A DNA stretch of 64,000 nucleotides from assembly GCF_000774145.1 (NCBI RefSeq), contig NZ_KN322961.1, positions 1 to 64,000 on the forward strand, read 5' to 3'. Origin of the DNA: Pseudomonas mediterranea CFBP 5447 (GTDB taxonomy: Bacteria; Pseudomonadota; Gammaproteobacteria; Pseudomonadales; Pseudomonadaceae). Numbering within the stretch: the first letter of the stretch is position 1; every line of letters starts with the position of its first letter. Both the position numbers and the translations under genes were made by a program. Of the stretch, positions 17,706 to 26,336 are shown one piece after another. The notes beneath the pieces are model-generated. The model had not been told where the DNA came from. It did not search any database and saw nothing but the letters and a program-made list of their open reading frames with translations.

Positions 17706-18737
17706 TTACAATCCCGCCAGTTCCCGCAGCTGTTGCAATGTCTGCTCATCCAGCGCAATTCCATGCTGATCGGAGTGACTGCGCTCCCGATGCCGACGAT
17801 CTCCCGGCAATCGCCGCAACCCCACTTCCTGCATTTGCCTGACCAGCTCCTGGCTGCGCTCGGCAAAGTTCTGTCCGGCGGCCTTGCTCGGGTCGATCAC
17901 GATCAGCAATTGCCCGGTCCACGGCGTCTTGGCTCCCGGATGCTTGTTCCAATCGAACTCGAACGAGAAATTGCCGCCAGTCAGGGCCGCCGCCAGCAGC
18001 TCGACCATCATCGACAACGCCGACCCCTTGTGCCCGCCAAACGGCAGCAACGCGCCGCCGTCGAGAATCGCCTTCGGGTCGCAGGTCGGCTGGCCGAGGC
18101 TGTCCACCCCCATGCCTGGCGGCAACAACTCGCCTTTGCGCGCGGCGATCTGTACGTCGCCATGGGCGATGGCGCTGGTGGCCAGGTCAAATACAATCGG
18201 CTCGCCACCGGCCCGTGGCGCGGCGAAGGCAATGGGATTGGTCCCGAACAACGGACGGTCCGCGCCGTGGGGTACCACGCACGTCATGCTGTTGACCACG
18301 CTCAATGCCACCAGGCCTTCGTAGGCAAACGGTTCGACGTCCGGCCAAAGGGCGGCGAAGTGATGGGAATTCCGGATAGCCAACACCGCGATACCAGCGC
18401 TGCGCGCCTTCTCCAGCAATAACGGTCGTGCAGCGGCGAGGGCCGGCTGGGCAAAACCGTTGCCGGCGTCCACCCGGACGAAGCCCGATGCGACGTCTTC
18501 GACCACCGGCACCGCCTGGCCATTGACCCAGCCGCTGTTCAGCGTCGAGACATAGCCCGGCATACGGAAAACGCCATGGCTGTGGGCACCGTCGCGTTCG
18601 GCGCGGGCGCAGTTTTCAGCCAGGGTACGCGCCACCTCGGCGGAGGTGCCATGTCGCAGGAAAATCTTCTCCAGGAGCCCCACCAAGGCATCTAAAGAGA
18701 GAGGGCCGGAACCGGCATGATCGGATAGCGCAGACAT
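17706..18737 (-). CDS. dpkA: Delta-1-piperideine-2-carboxylate / delta-1-pyrroline-2-carboxylate reductase
   Basis: 343-aa NAD(P)H-dependent reductase of the malate/L-lactate (Ldh2) family, the same length as characterised DpkA from P. syringae. That enzyme reduces cyclic imino acids to L-pipecolate and L-proline in D-lysine and D-proline catabolism. Recognisable stretches are AERDGAHSHGVFRMPGY, NSHHFAALWPDVEPFA, NSMTCVVPHG and LLPFGGHKGSALSMMVELLA. The ATG has a GGAGCTTCAG leader. No other lysine or proline catabolic gene is adjacent, so this is a single unit. DpkA is my best assignment, but related Ldh2-family dehydrogenases are possible. Confidence 0.85.
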   Translation of the reverse strand: MSALSDHAGSGPLSLDALVGLLEKIFLRHGTSAEVARTLAENCARAERDGAHSHGVFRMPGYVSTLNSGWVNGQAVPVVEDVASGFVRVDAGNGFAQPALAAARPLLLEKARSAGIAVLAIRNSHHFAALWPDVEPFAYEGLVALSVVNSMTCVVPHGADRPLFGTNPIAFAAPRAGGEPIVFDLATSAIAHGDVQIAARKGELLPPGMGVDSLGQPTCDPKAILDGGALLPFGGHKGSALSMMVELLAAALTGGNFSFEFDWNKHPGAKTPWTGQLLIVIDPSKAAGQNFAERSQELVRQMQEVGLRRLPGDRRHRERSHSDQHGIALDEQTLQQLRELAGL

Positions 18738-18980
18738 CTGAAGCTCCAGAATGATTGTTGGAGGTAGCCACAGTGAGGGAGGAACAGTCCCGGATTAACA
18801 CTGCTTCAGCCGCGTGCTGTCAATCTTTTCACCGCTGGCATGTCTGGAGCGCCTCAACCTGACAGGTCTGGCGCTTCGCGTGCGGTAACTATGTACCACC
18901 TTTGTCCCTTCATCGTTCTCTAGGCTGGCCGCTTCATCCATGCAAGTACCGCCTCATGGCGCCTTGATCGAGACGCAACG

Positions 18981-21900
18981 ATGACCCGTGAGACCACCCC
19001 ACTGCTATTTTGCGACGTCCTGGACGCCAAACGTCTGGACGAATTGAGCGCAACCCATGGGTTGGCGCAATCCGACCTCGACTGGCTGCACCACGCAGCC
19101 CTGCCCAGCCACACATTGCGTGCCGCGCAGACGCCATCGATGTCTGCCGAAAGCGTTCTGCTCCAGACCGAGGGACACGCTCCTGTTCCGCTTGCAGGCT
19201 GTTTCACCCTGACAACCTTGCCAGACGTCGGCACATCGTCCCCCAAGCCGGCATTCCTCTACACGCCGCTGGGTGGAATCGAGAAATTCGACAGCGCGCA
19301 GGCCCTCGAAAACCGAATCGACCAAATGCTCGCAACCCCTGTCGAGCGTAACGGCCTGTTCCAGCTCCTGGCCATTTCCCAACGCGCCGAACTGAACACG
19401 GGCAGCAATATCAGCCAGTCCCGACAGACCATAGACGAAGATGTTTTCAAGGCCCAGGTCGAATCCATCGAGCACGCTCAAAGCCTCAACGCGCTGACCA
19501 TGGTCGATGAGCTGATCAAACTGCCCTCGCTGACCTCGATGCTCGACCACGTGTTGAAAGAAGTGCTGGCGAACCTTGACCATCAACAGACACGGGTAGC
19601 AATCACCGCCGATGCCGGACTCGGCGATCCGACCATGGGCAAAGTGACCAACAATCTGTCGCTGTCCGAAGCGGTCCTGTTGTACTTCCACCATCAGGGC
19701 CGACCAGCCCGGCATGACGTTGATTTCATCCACCCGGAAATCACGCTATCGCCCCATAACTCGCAACAGTGGGAAAACCTGTTGCGGGTCACTGCCAAAA
19801 ACCTGATTCCCAAGCTCACCGAGTGCCTCAATGCCTATTGGGACGCCACCGGCCCATTCCATACCTCACGCCGGAAGCTGCTGTCGCAAGTCCTCAGCGA
19901 CGCCCTGCGCGCAACTGTCCTGGGCAAGCGCGAGCAAAGGCAACTGACCGATGCCCAAAGCCAGGAACTGCTCCGATTGTTCGGGCCATCGCGCCAGGAC
20001 GAGACGCCGCTGTTTATCGAAACGGTTCGCCTTTGGGAGTACGAGCCGCTCCATGTGGAGCTTGCCGGCTCGCTGATGATCAGTGGCAAGGGACATTACC
20101 TCTACACACCCAGTCATGACCTGCAGGTAGTGGACAATTACCGGGGGTTCAAGGAGGCATTGTTGGCGACGCCGACAGGTCTCCCACGCCAGGAGCAACT
20201 CTATAGCCTGTTGAGCCTGGAAGAGCGCAATCGCTTTCTGCGCCTTGACGAACCACAGGTCTCAGGAGGTTCGGTGGCTTTGCCGGTATTCGAATCCCTG
20301 GCGGAGGCCATCATCGGCAAGCAGATCAGTAACCTTCACTACGCATTGGAGATGTCCCGCCAGGCCACCGTGAACATCCACGCCCTGGTCGACAAGGCAC
20401 TGGACATTCGCTCGTTGATCAACAAGAACCTGCTAGAGCATGGGACCGATGGGCACTGGGGTACCCTGCCGGCGTTTTATGGCGACTCGCGACCGTCCAA
20501 CCTCATGGCCGATCAACTGACGAGAAAGATCAAGAGCTATACCACCGTCGAAGAGGCTTTCGACACGCTGTTCGCCCAGCTGCCACTCTCCAACGAAATC
20601 TCACTGCACAGCCGACTCAGAGCCATGTTACCGGAACTCAGCAACGTTTTTTCCGTGGGCATACGGGCTGAAGCCGAACTCAGGAAACTCAACGGAACAC
20701 TGCCGCCCGCCGCAGACGATCTCATCAACTGTGTTTTTGCCTATGATGCCGACTATCCGAATCGCGAGCAGCGTATTGGCCTCAAAGGCTTTCGGCCCGA
20801 CGCCTACTCACTGAGGCTTGCCTGCACCACCGAGGGCCACACGGTCTCCCTTCCCCTCGCCAATTGTTTTTTCCTGACCGAACGCGGAGGGCTGGACACG
20901 CCTTATTCGGGCTTGGGAGTCCTCTGGACGCCAAGCGACGGCTTGCAGGTGTTCCCCTCTGTCGATGTCGCAACGACACAATTGAACCGAAACCTGCTCG
21001 ACTCGCGCAAACGCTTTGGTTTGCTCGCCAATCTGCCCTGCGCCCAACGCAAGCCTCATGGGCGTTATCAACTCGAAGCCTTTGAGTTGATCGAAGACAA
21101 CGTGTTGCTGGATCGGATGAATTCGTTCATCAGGCTGTTCGAGATCGAATACGGCTACCTGAAGACATTGAAAACCCGGAACTGGCAATTGACCGGGGTC
21201 GCGTTGGTCAAAAGCCTTGAAGCGCTACGGGACAAGGGGGCCCCCACCAATCTGACCCGTGCCAAGCGCATCGCCCGGGCGGACTGGTGGCAGCAGAAGC
21301 TGCCTGCCTGGCTTGGCACGGCCTCTCTTGGAGACCAGCGCCTGCATATCGATCTGCTTGAGCAATATCGAAACAGCGTGCTCGATGGCAAGGACTACCT
21401 GGACGGTATCGAGCCCTTGCAGGCCTATACGAATAAAAAACTGCAAGCGCTGCTGGATGCGCGCTTCACCGAAAAAGGCCTGGACCCGGAGACCATTCAG
21501 ATCACACCGAATCTCGCACTGGCGGGGCCTCCCGGTTCCCTGAGCGAGTTCGCCCTGAATCATGTCGATGTCACTCAAAAAACCGGATTCAAGGTGTCCT
21601 CGACGTCCAGACGGAAACTGCCTGACAGCCTGAACGAGACGGCGGTCAAACAGCTGCTGCTGTCATTGGATATCGCCACCTCGTATAAACAACATGTGCT
21701 GGACAAGCTGTCCGGCACGACGGAGGACGTCCAACAGAGAAAGCAGCGCTTCCACCAACAACTGCCCTGGCAATTGTTGCAATACGCTCACGCACGGTGC
21801 CTGCAGCAGTATCTCTCCCCTTCGGCCTTCGATTTGATTCACCAGGTGCTGGACATGCCGGACGCGATTGCTCGCCAGGCGGTGAGAGGCGCGAGTGCGT

Positions 21901-23795
21901 TGATTCGTCCGTTGGAGCTGATCAAGACCGATGGCGCCGCGGCGATCAAAGCACTGGGGCTTTACCTGATCGGGTCGGGCACCGACGCGCAAGCGCCCCA
22001 CGTCCTGTACGCCCCTTACCATCGGGGCCCGGGTTTCACTGAGTTCAAGGACGAAGCGAGTGTCGTGGCCGCCTTCAACCGGCCCGGGTCGCTGCAGGAC
22101 TTGTTGATCAGTCGGCTGCCCGCCAACCAGCAAAGCACATTCAAAAACCTGTTCGCCGCCACCCTGGGGCAGCTATCGGAAGTTACCCTGGCCTCGAATC
22201 CGATCCAGACGAACATCTTCGATACATTGTTCAACGACAATACCCGTCTGTTATCGGATTTGCTGACCACTCAGACAGATAGGAAGCGTCAGTTCGATTG
22301 GGAAACCGTGCGGCATCTGCTCAGCGTCGGCGCCAGGTTCGCAGGCAGGCAGTTACCGGGCAAACTGACTTTTTTCGAGACACTGTGGGAAAGCTACCAG
22401 GACTTCAAATCCTCCTCCGAAGCGTTGCAACAGCATGACTGGAAAGCCGGCCTGCATGATTTCATCGCCGGCGCCGCGGAAATGGTGTCCCTCGGTTTCA
22501 TGAACAGGGAGGATACGTTCGGGCTGCTCGCCCCCGTTGGCCCTGCCCCGCAAAACACCCCGGCGGCCCCGATCGATTGGAAGGACATCGCTTCCACCGC
22601 CCCGATCCGCACCGACCTGCGAGCCTTCGAAGCCACGGGCGTAAGCCTTCGGGATCTGCAAAGGATCCCGGCTGACGGGACGTTTAAAGCCTCAGGCTCC
22701 GACAAGCGCTATGTCAGCGTTGTCGGCAAAGTCTTCCAGGTGGCGAAGGTCAATCAGGTCTGGCGCGTTGTCCATGACAAGGGAGAGGGACCGATACTCA
22801 AGAGATTGCCTGAAAGCCAGGAGTGGGTAATCGCCCCACAACGACAGACCGTTCGCTACGGCAAGGCCATGTCGACCCTCGCGAACGCGTACAGCGACTA
22901 CAAGGCTTCAGACACCCTGAATATCGAAGCCCGAGGCATGGCCGAGATACGCAGGAAATACCCCCACCATGCGAACGTCATTGTGCAGGCACTGGAAACA
23001 GCCCGGTATTACTCGCTCAATGCGCTTCATAATCTCGATCAAGCCCGGCAACAGGTTTCATCGGGCTCCCGGCTGGATACTTACCTCAAGACATTTTTCG
23101 GCGTCAACCAGGTCGAGGCCAACTTGATCACAAAGCTGCATGCCGCTGTTGCGCCGATCTGCCAGATATTGGCCGATCCATCCTGGGAATCGCGAAACCA
23201 GAAGCGCATCGTGATCGGCAACCTCAAGAGTGCCGACGACACGGCGACTGCATTCGTGCTCGAACCCAATGCGGGCGGAAAAATCTACCTCACACAGTTT
23301 TTCTTCGACGCAGGGCTGGACACGTACAAGGCCATCGTCCCCGAGTCCTTCAACGTCGACGCTCACGCCCAGGGAGCGACCCTCATCCACGAACTGACCC
23401 ATCAGTTGCTCGACACCCATGACATCGCTTACCTGGACGCGCTATTGCCATTTCCCGACCTGATTTCGCAAGCCACTCATTACGGACGAGCCCGGTATGA
23501 GGCCCAGAAAGACCAGCAACTCAATGGGCTCTCGCTGAGCACCCCGCGTTCCCGGTTGTTCATGGGGTGGGATACCGCAGCCAGCACGTTCAAGAGCCTG
23601 GAGTTGCTCCCCGAGCTCAAGGCTACCGCCAGGGAAGTGCTCAAGGTGACCGGCGCCAGGACCATGAACGAGGCGCGTGATGTCTTTCTGAACCCTGGCT
23701 CGGCGGACAAGCGCATCGACCTCATCCTTCGAAACGCCGACTCCCTGACCCTGCTCATTTGTGAGCTGGGACGCCAGCTCGACTCGCCCACATGA
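18981..23795 (+). CDS. Giant DUF6543/dermonecrotic-toxin-like protein with C-terminal HExxH metalloprotease motif
   Basis: 1604-aa protein resembling the large dermonecrotic-toxin-like (DUF6543) proteins of fluorescent pseudomonads. It has no signal peptide. Four internal copies of an L(Y/W)(T/A)P motif occur at residues 93-96, 374-377, 648-651 and 1009-1012. Each follows a hydrophobic strand and precedes a helix, suggesting a repeated module. Near the C-terminus, HELTH (1470-1474) is followed by DTHDIAY (1478-1484). This matches the aspzincin pattern (HExxH plus an Asp third ligand, here Asp1481) of M35-like proteases. I infer a secreted or delivered effector with a protease tip. It has no adjacent secretion genes and no recognisable immunity gene. 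The ribosome binding site is weak. Confidence 0.8.
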   Translation: MTRETTPLLFCDVLDAKRLDELSATHGLAQSDLDWLHHAALPSHTLRAAQTPSMSAESVLLQTEGHAPVPLAGCFTLTTLPDVGTSSPKPAFLYTPLGGIEKFDSAQALENRIDQMLATPVERNGLFQLLAISQRAELNTGSNISQSRQTIDEDVFKAQVESIEHAQSLNALTMVDELIKLPSLTSMLDHVLKEVLANLDHQQTRVAITADAGLGDPTMGKVTNNLSLSEAVLLYFHHQGRPARHDVDFIHPEITLSPHNSQQWENLLRVTAKNLIPKLTECLNAYWDATGPFHTSRRKLLSQVLSDALRATVLGKREQRQLTDAQSQELLRLFGPSRQDETPLFIETVRLWEYEPLHVELAGSLMISGKGHYLYTPSHDLQVVDNYRGFKEALLATPTGLPRQEQLYSLLSLEERNRFLRLDEPQVSGGSVALPVFESLAEAIIGKQISNLHYALEMSRQATVNIHALVDKALDIRSLINKNLLEHGTDGHWGTLPAFYGDSRPSNLMADQLTRKIKSYTTVEEAFDTLFAQLPLSNEISLHSRLRAMLPELSNVFSVGIRAEAELRKLNGTLPPAADDLINCVFAYDADYPNREQRIGLKGFRPDAYSLRLACTTEGHTVSLPLANCFFLTERGGLDTPYSGLGVLWTPSDGLQVFPSVDVATTQLNRNLLDSRKRFGLLANLPCAQRKPHGRYQLEAFELIEDNVLLDRMNSFIRLFEIEYGYLKTLKTRNWQLTGVALVKSLEALRDKGAPTNLTRAKRIARADWWQQKLPAWLGTASLGDQRLHIDLLEQYRNSVLDGKDYLDGIEPLQAYTNKKLQALLDARFTEKGLDPETIQITPNLALAGPPGSLSEFALNHVDVTQKTGFKVSSTSRRKLPDSLNETAVKQLLLSLDIATSYKQHVLDKLSGTTEDVQQRKQRFHQQLPWQLLQYAHARCLQQYLSPSAFDLIHQVLDMPDAIARQAVRGASALIRPLELIKTDGAAAIKALGLYLIGSGTDAQAPHVLYAPYHRGPGFTEFKDEASVVAAFNRPGSLQDLLISRLPANQQSTFKNLFAATLGQLSEVTLASNPIQTNIFDTLFNDNTRLLSDLLTTQTDRKRQFDWETVRHLLSVGARFAGRQLPGKLTFFETLWESYQDFKSSSEALQQHDWKAGLHDFIAGAAEMVSLGFMNREDTFGLLAPVGPAPQNTPAAPIDWKDIASTAPIRTDLRAFEATGVSLRDLQRIPADGTFKASGSDKRYVSVVGKVFQVAKVNQVWRVVHDKGEGPILKRLPESQEWVIAPQRQTVRYGKAMSTLANAYSDYKASDTLNIEARGMAEIRRKYPHHANVIVQALETARYYSLNALHNLDQARQQVSSGSRLDTYLKTFFGVNQVEANLITKLHAAVAPICQILADPSWESRNQKRIVIGNLKSADDTATAFVLEPNAGGKIYLTQFFFDAGLDTYKAIVPESFNVDAHAQGATLIHELTHQLLDTHDIAYLDALLPFPDLISQATHYGRARYEAQKDQQLNGLSLSTPRSRLFMGWDTAASTFKSLELLPELKATAREVLKVTGARTMNEARDVFLNPGSADKRIDLILRNADSLTLLICELGRQLDSPT

Positions 23796-23913
23796 ACGCC
23801 CTCGCCCCAGATGCAGAAAAATCGCCTGCACAATCACAAGGCTTTAACGACATCCCGGCGAATTTTTCACATCACGGCCCGCATGATTGGGCGTTCCTGT
23901 TGAAGGAGCACGC

Positions 23914-23982
23914 ATGACTATTTCCGATCAGGCCGGTAAGGACCTTTTGCATGCAGAACGCGCAACTGCCTATGGAGAATAA
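23914..23982 (+). CDS. Possible 22-aa leader ORF upstream of the Fur-like gene
   Basis: A short frame (22 aa, MTISDQAGKDLLHAERATAY and two more residues) begins at an ATG with the strongest ribosome binding site in this interval, AAGGAG at 23903-23908, five bases upstream. It ends at TAA 23980-23982, overlapping the 5' end of the longer frame at 23951, whose own starts have poor sites. It may be a leader peptide that couples translation. The alternative is that the Fur-like gene simply has a weak start. Confidence 0.35.
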   Translation: MTISDQAGKDLLHAERATAYGE

Positions 23983-24331
23983 GCCGGCTTCGAGCGGCGT
24001 CGCGATGACGACCCCGAATGACGTGCCCGCCAAAGCGACGGAACGAGGCAACAACGATCACATCAGGCGCCTGCTCAAGAGCTTCGGGCTCAGGACCAGC
24101 CTGATTCGCCTCAAGATCATCGACATATTGCTCACGTCTACCGTGGAGAACAGCTGCCTGGGCGCACGGGGCGTACACAGCCAGCTGTTGGCGCTGGACA
24201 TTCCCTTGTCCTTTCTCAGCGTTCGTGAGGTCTTGAAGCGCCTGTGCAGCGAGGGTCTGGTGACGCTCAATCCCGATAAGAGCTACAGCCTGCACCCCCG
24301 GGCCATGGCCGTGCTCGCGGCCGGGGAATGA
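23951..24331 (+). CDS. Minimal Fur-like winged-helix protein
   Basis: 126-aa protein whose residues 35-125 resemble the DNA-binding domain of Fur/Zur regulators (LLKSFGLRTSLIRLKIIDIL, then LSVREVLKRLCSEGLVTLNP). The C-terminal dimerisation and metal-binding domain of Fur is absent; the protein ends just after the winged helix. Starts at 23951, 23972 and 24005 are all possible, with no strong site. Any metal-regulatory function is unproven. It lies between the toxin-like gene and the LuxCE/PaaK cluster, about 750 bases before the latter, and could be a local regulator. Confidence 0.65.
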   Translation: MQNAQLPMENKPASSGVAMTTPNDVPAKATERGNNDHIRRLLKSFGLRTSLIRLKIIDILLTSTVENSCLGARGVHSQLLALDIPLSFLSVREVLKRLCSEGLVTLNPDKSYSLHPRAMAVLAAGE

Positions 24332-24353
24332 ACGGTTAATTCGAGTAAACGAA

Positions 24354-24542
24354 CTAGGGCTTGACCTTGCGCCGCATCACACCGTTGATCACCACCACGA
24401 TCACCGCCACGGCAATGGCGATGTATTGAAACAGCTGCTCGCTGATCATGCCTTTGTTCTGCATCCACGACAGTCCCAGCATGATTGCCAGGACCACGAG
24501 GATAATCAGAATCGAGTATTTCAAACGTTGCGAATGAGTCAT
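24354..24542 (-). CDS. Small two-helix membrane protein (62 aa)
   Basis: 62-aa protein with two predicted membrane helices (LKYSILIILVVLAIMLGLSW and LFQYIAIAVAVIVVVINGVM) joined by a short QNKGMISEQ loop, and a basic C-terminus RRKVKP. The ATG at 24542 is preceded by AGGAATTGGCA; upstream in-frame starts are not supported. Function unknown. It points away from the LuxCE/PaaK cluster. Confidence 0.75.
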   Translation of the reverse strand: MTHSQRLKYSILIILVVLAIMLGLSWMQNKGMISEQLFQYIAIAVAVIVVVINGVMRRKVKP

Positions 24543-24692
24543 TGCCAATTCCTGAATGTATCCGTTCTGTATCCGTTCGCTTGCCAAGTGCCTACCCGGT
24601 TCCAGGGACAAGCGGCAGCCAACGGGGTCCCATGGTACAGCCGAAGGAGCGCCGTCGCGCAACCACGGTGTTCAGCCATGAGGATTTTATTT

Positions 24693-24830
24693 ATGTTTCG
24701 TCACATGTCACTGCTGCTGCCGCCGTTATCGATTCTGTCGCTCAGCGGCTGTCTCTTTTTTCCTCCTGGCCACGGGCATGGGGAAGGACCAGGACATCCT
24801 GGGGGGTCTGGTTTCGACCAGCACCGCTAG
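24693..24830 (+). CDS. Tiny His/Gly-rich lipoprotein (45 aa)
   Basis: 45-aa predicted lipoprotein: hydrophobic signal, lipobox SLSGC with Cys20, and a short mature tail rich in His and Gly (FFPPGHGHGEGPGHPGGSGF) that could bind metal. The ATG at 24693 has AGGA at 24681-24684; an ATG at 24678 in frame has no site. It is too short for confident family assignment, but such His-rich mini-lipoproteins recur in Pseudomonas. Confidence 0.55.
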   Translation: MFRHMSLLLPPLSILSLSGCLFFPPGHGHGEGPGHPGGSGFDQHR

Positions 24831-24932
24831 GGCCTTTCCCCTGTTTCGCTGTTGAAGCGCCTGTAGCGAGCAAACCGCTGCTGCGATCCTTCCTACTTAT
24901 CTATCAGTAACTAACTGACTTAGATAGGAAAT

Positions 24933-24957
24933 AAATGTCCGCCTCTGCGGACATTTT
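24933..24957 (+). terminator. Strong hairpin with T-run upstream of the LuxCE/PaaK cluster
   Basis: AAATGTCCGC (24933-24942) pairs perfectly with GCGGACATTT (24947-24956) around a CTCT loop and continues into T. It could terminate the lipoprotein transcript and insulate the following cluster. The 24831-25080 gap contains no gene. Confidence 0.7.
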
Positions 24958-25030
24958 CCTACGTCCGCGAAGCACATTTCCTCCGTCAACACCGGGGAAC
25001 TCCGTCTTTCAAGCCTTATCGCCCCCCACG

Positions 25031-25070
25031 TATTCTCGAATAAGAGGCGCTCACCTCTTTACTCGAAATA
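25031..25070. promoter_or_regulatory. Imperfect inverted repeat before the cluster start (possible operator or attenuator)
   Basis: TATTCTCGAATAAGAGG (25031-25047) is complementary to CCTCTTTACTCGAAATA (25054-25070) with single-base gaps, around CGCTCA. It ends 10 bases before the first ATG of the exporter gene. It could be a dimeric-regulator site or a 5' UTR hairpin; no regulator is assigned. Confidence 0.5.
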
Positions 25071-25080
25071 AACGTTGGGA

Positions 25081-26307
25081 ATGCCAAACTTGCTGACCAC
25101 TTTCTCGCCAAAACGATTGACAGGTTTTTGTCTGGCTATCGCGCTCTTTGAATTACTGACTTACATGGCCAGCGACCTGGTCATGCCCGCGATGCTTGCC
25201 GTCACCGAAGAACTCGGGGCCACTGCGGATCAGATTCCCTATGCATTCAACCTCTACCTGCTGGGTGGTGTCCTGCTGCCCTGGTTGATCGGGCCGTTGT
25301 CGGATCGCCATGGACGTCGGCCATTCATGTTGGCCGGTTGCGCCGGGTTCGTGCTGGCTTGTGCGGCGACCGCCCAGGTCGGCCACATGCAGGGGTTCAA
25401 CGGCCTGCGCCTGATCCAGGGAATGGGCCTGGGCTTCGTGATCGCTGTCAGCTATCCCGCCATACAAGATATGTTCAACGAGTCGGATGCCGTGAAAATC
25501 ATGGCGCTGTTGGGCAACCTGGCCCTCTTGTCGCCCTTGCTGGGCCCGCTGCTGGGTGGGTTGCTGCTGCAATGGCTGTCCTGGCGCGAGCTGTTTCTGC
25601 TCCTGGCCGGCCTTGGCGCAGTAAGCTGGCTGGCGCTCTGGGGATGCATGCCCCGCCACCCGAGGCCAGGCAGCCAGCAGCCGCCACCCGTTCCTTTCGA
25701 GCTGCGTGCACTGATCAAGCGCTATGGCGCCTTGCTCGGCCATCCCCGATTCATGGCGGCCAGCGTCGCGCTGGGGCTGATGAGCCTGCCGCTGATCGCC
25801 TGGATCGGCCTGTCGCCCCTGCTGCTGATACAGGGACAGGGCGTTACTCCACTGGTATACGGGCTCTGGCAGATCCCGGTGTTCGCCGCGGTGATCCTCG
25901 GCAATCTCCTGCTCAATGCCCTGGTGGAACGGATCGGCGTGCGCGGCGTGCTTCGTTACAGCCTCTGGCCCCTGTGCGCCGGTCTGCTCGCCCTGGTCAT
26001 CGCCAGTCGGTTCACCCTTTCCCTGCCCGCGCTGGTTGGCGGTCTTTCGCTCTATGCCCTCGGCCTCGGCCTGGGCAATGCGGCGCTGTATCGACTGGCG
26101 TTGTTTGCCAGCGACGACAGCAAAGGGTTGGTCTCGGCCATGGTCGGGATGATCTCCATCGCCGTGATGAGCGCTGCCGGTTCGCTGTTGGCGTTACTGG
26201 GCGCCGGCAACAGCCTGGAATCCTTTGCCTTGATGGCCGGCGTCGCCGGGCTCAGTTGTCCTGTTGCGTTGTGCCTGTTCAGGTCGCGACCGGTCGCACA
26301 CGTTTGA
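25081..26307 (+). CDS. MdfA-type MFS multidrug/proton exporter
   Basis: 408-aa inner-membrane major facilitator protein with 12 predicted helices. It closely resembles E. coli MdfA. The first helix has ELLTYMASDLVMPAML, which places acidic residues (Glu24 and Asp32 from this start) at the two functional sites of MdfA. It also has GPLSDRHGRRPFMLAG (motif A), RLIQGMGLGFVIAVSYPAIQ and LFASDDSKGLVSAMVG. It would export a hydrophobic compound by proton antiport. The start is ATG 25081 or TTG 25075; no strong site is visible. It is first in the LuxE/LuxC-PaaK cluster, 29 bases before the LuxE gene, and so is probably the product exporter or self-resistance pump. Confidence 0.9.
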   Translation: MPNLLTTFSPKRLTGFCLAIALFELLTYMASDLVMPAMLAVTEELGATADQIPYAFNLYLLGGVLLPWLIGPLSDRHGRRPFMLAGCAGFVLACAATAQVGHMQGFNGLRLIQGMGLGFVIAVSYPAIQDMFNESDAVKIMALLGNLALLSPLLGPLLGGLLLQWLSWRELFLLLAGLGAVSWLALWGCMPRHPRPGSQQPPPVPFELRALIKRYGALLGHPRFMAASVALGLMSLPLIAWIGLSPLLLIQGQGVTPLVYGLWQIPVFAAVILGNLLLNALVERIGVRGVLRYSLWPLCAGLLALVIASRFTLSLPALVGGLSLYALGLGLGNAALYRLALFASDDSKGLVSAMVGMISIAVMSAAGSLLALLGAGNSLESFALMAGVAGLSCPVALCLFRSRPVAHV

Positions 26308-26336
26308 GTTGCTCCGTTTCCTAGGAAAGTTATCCG

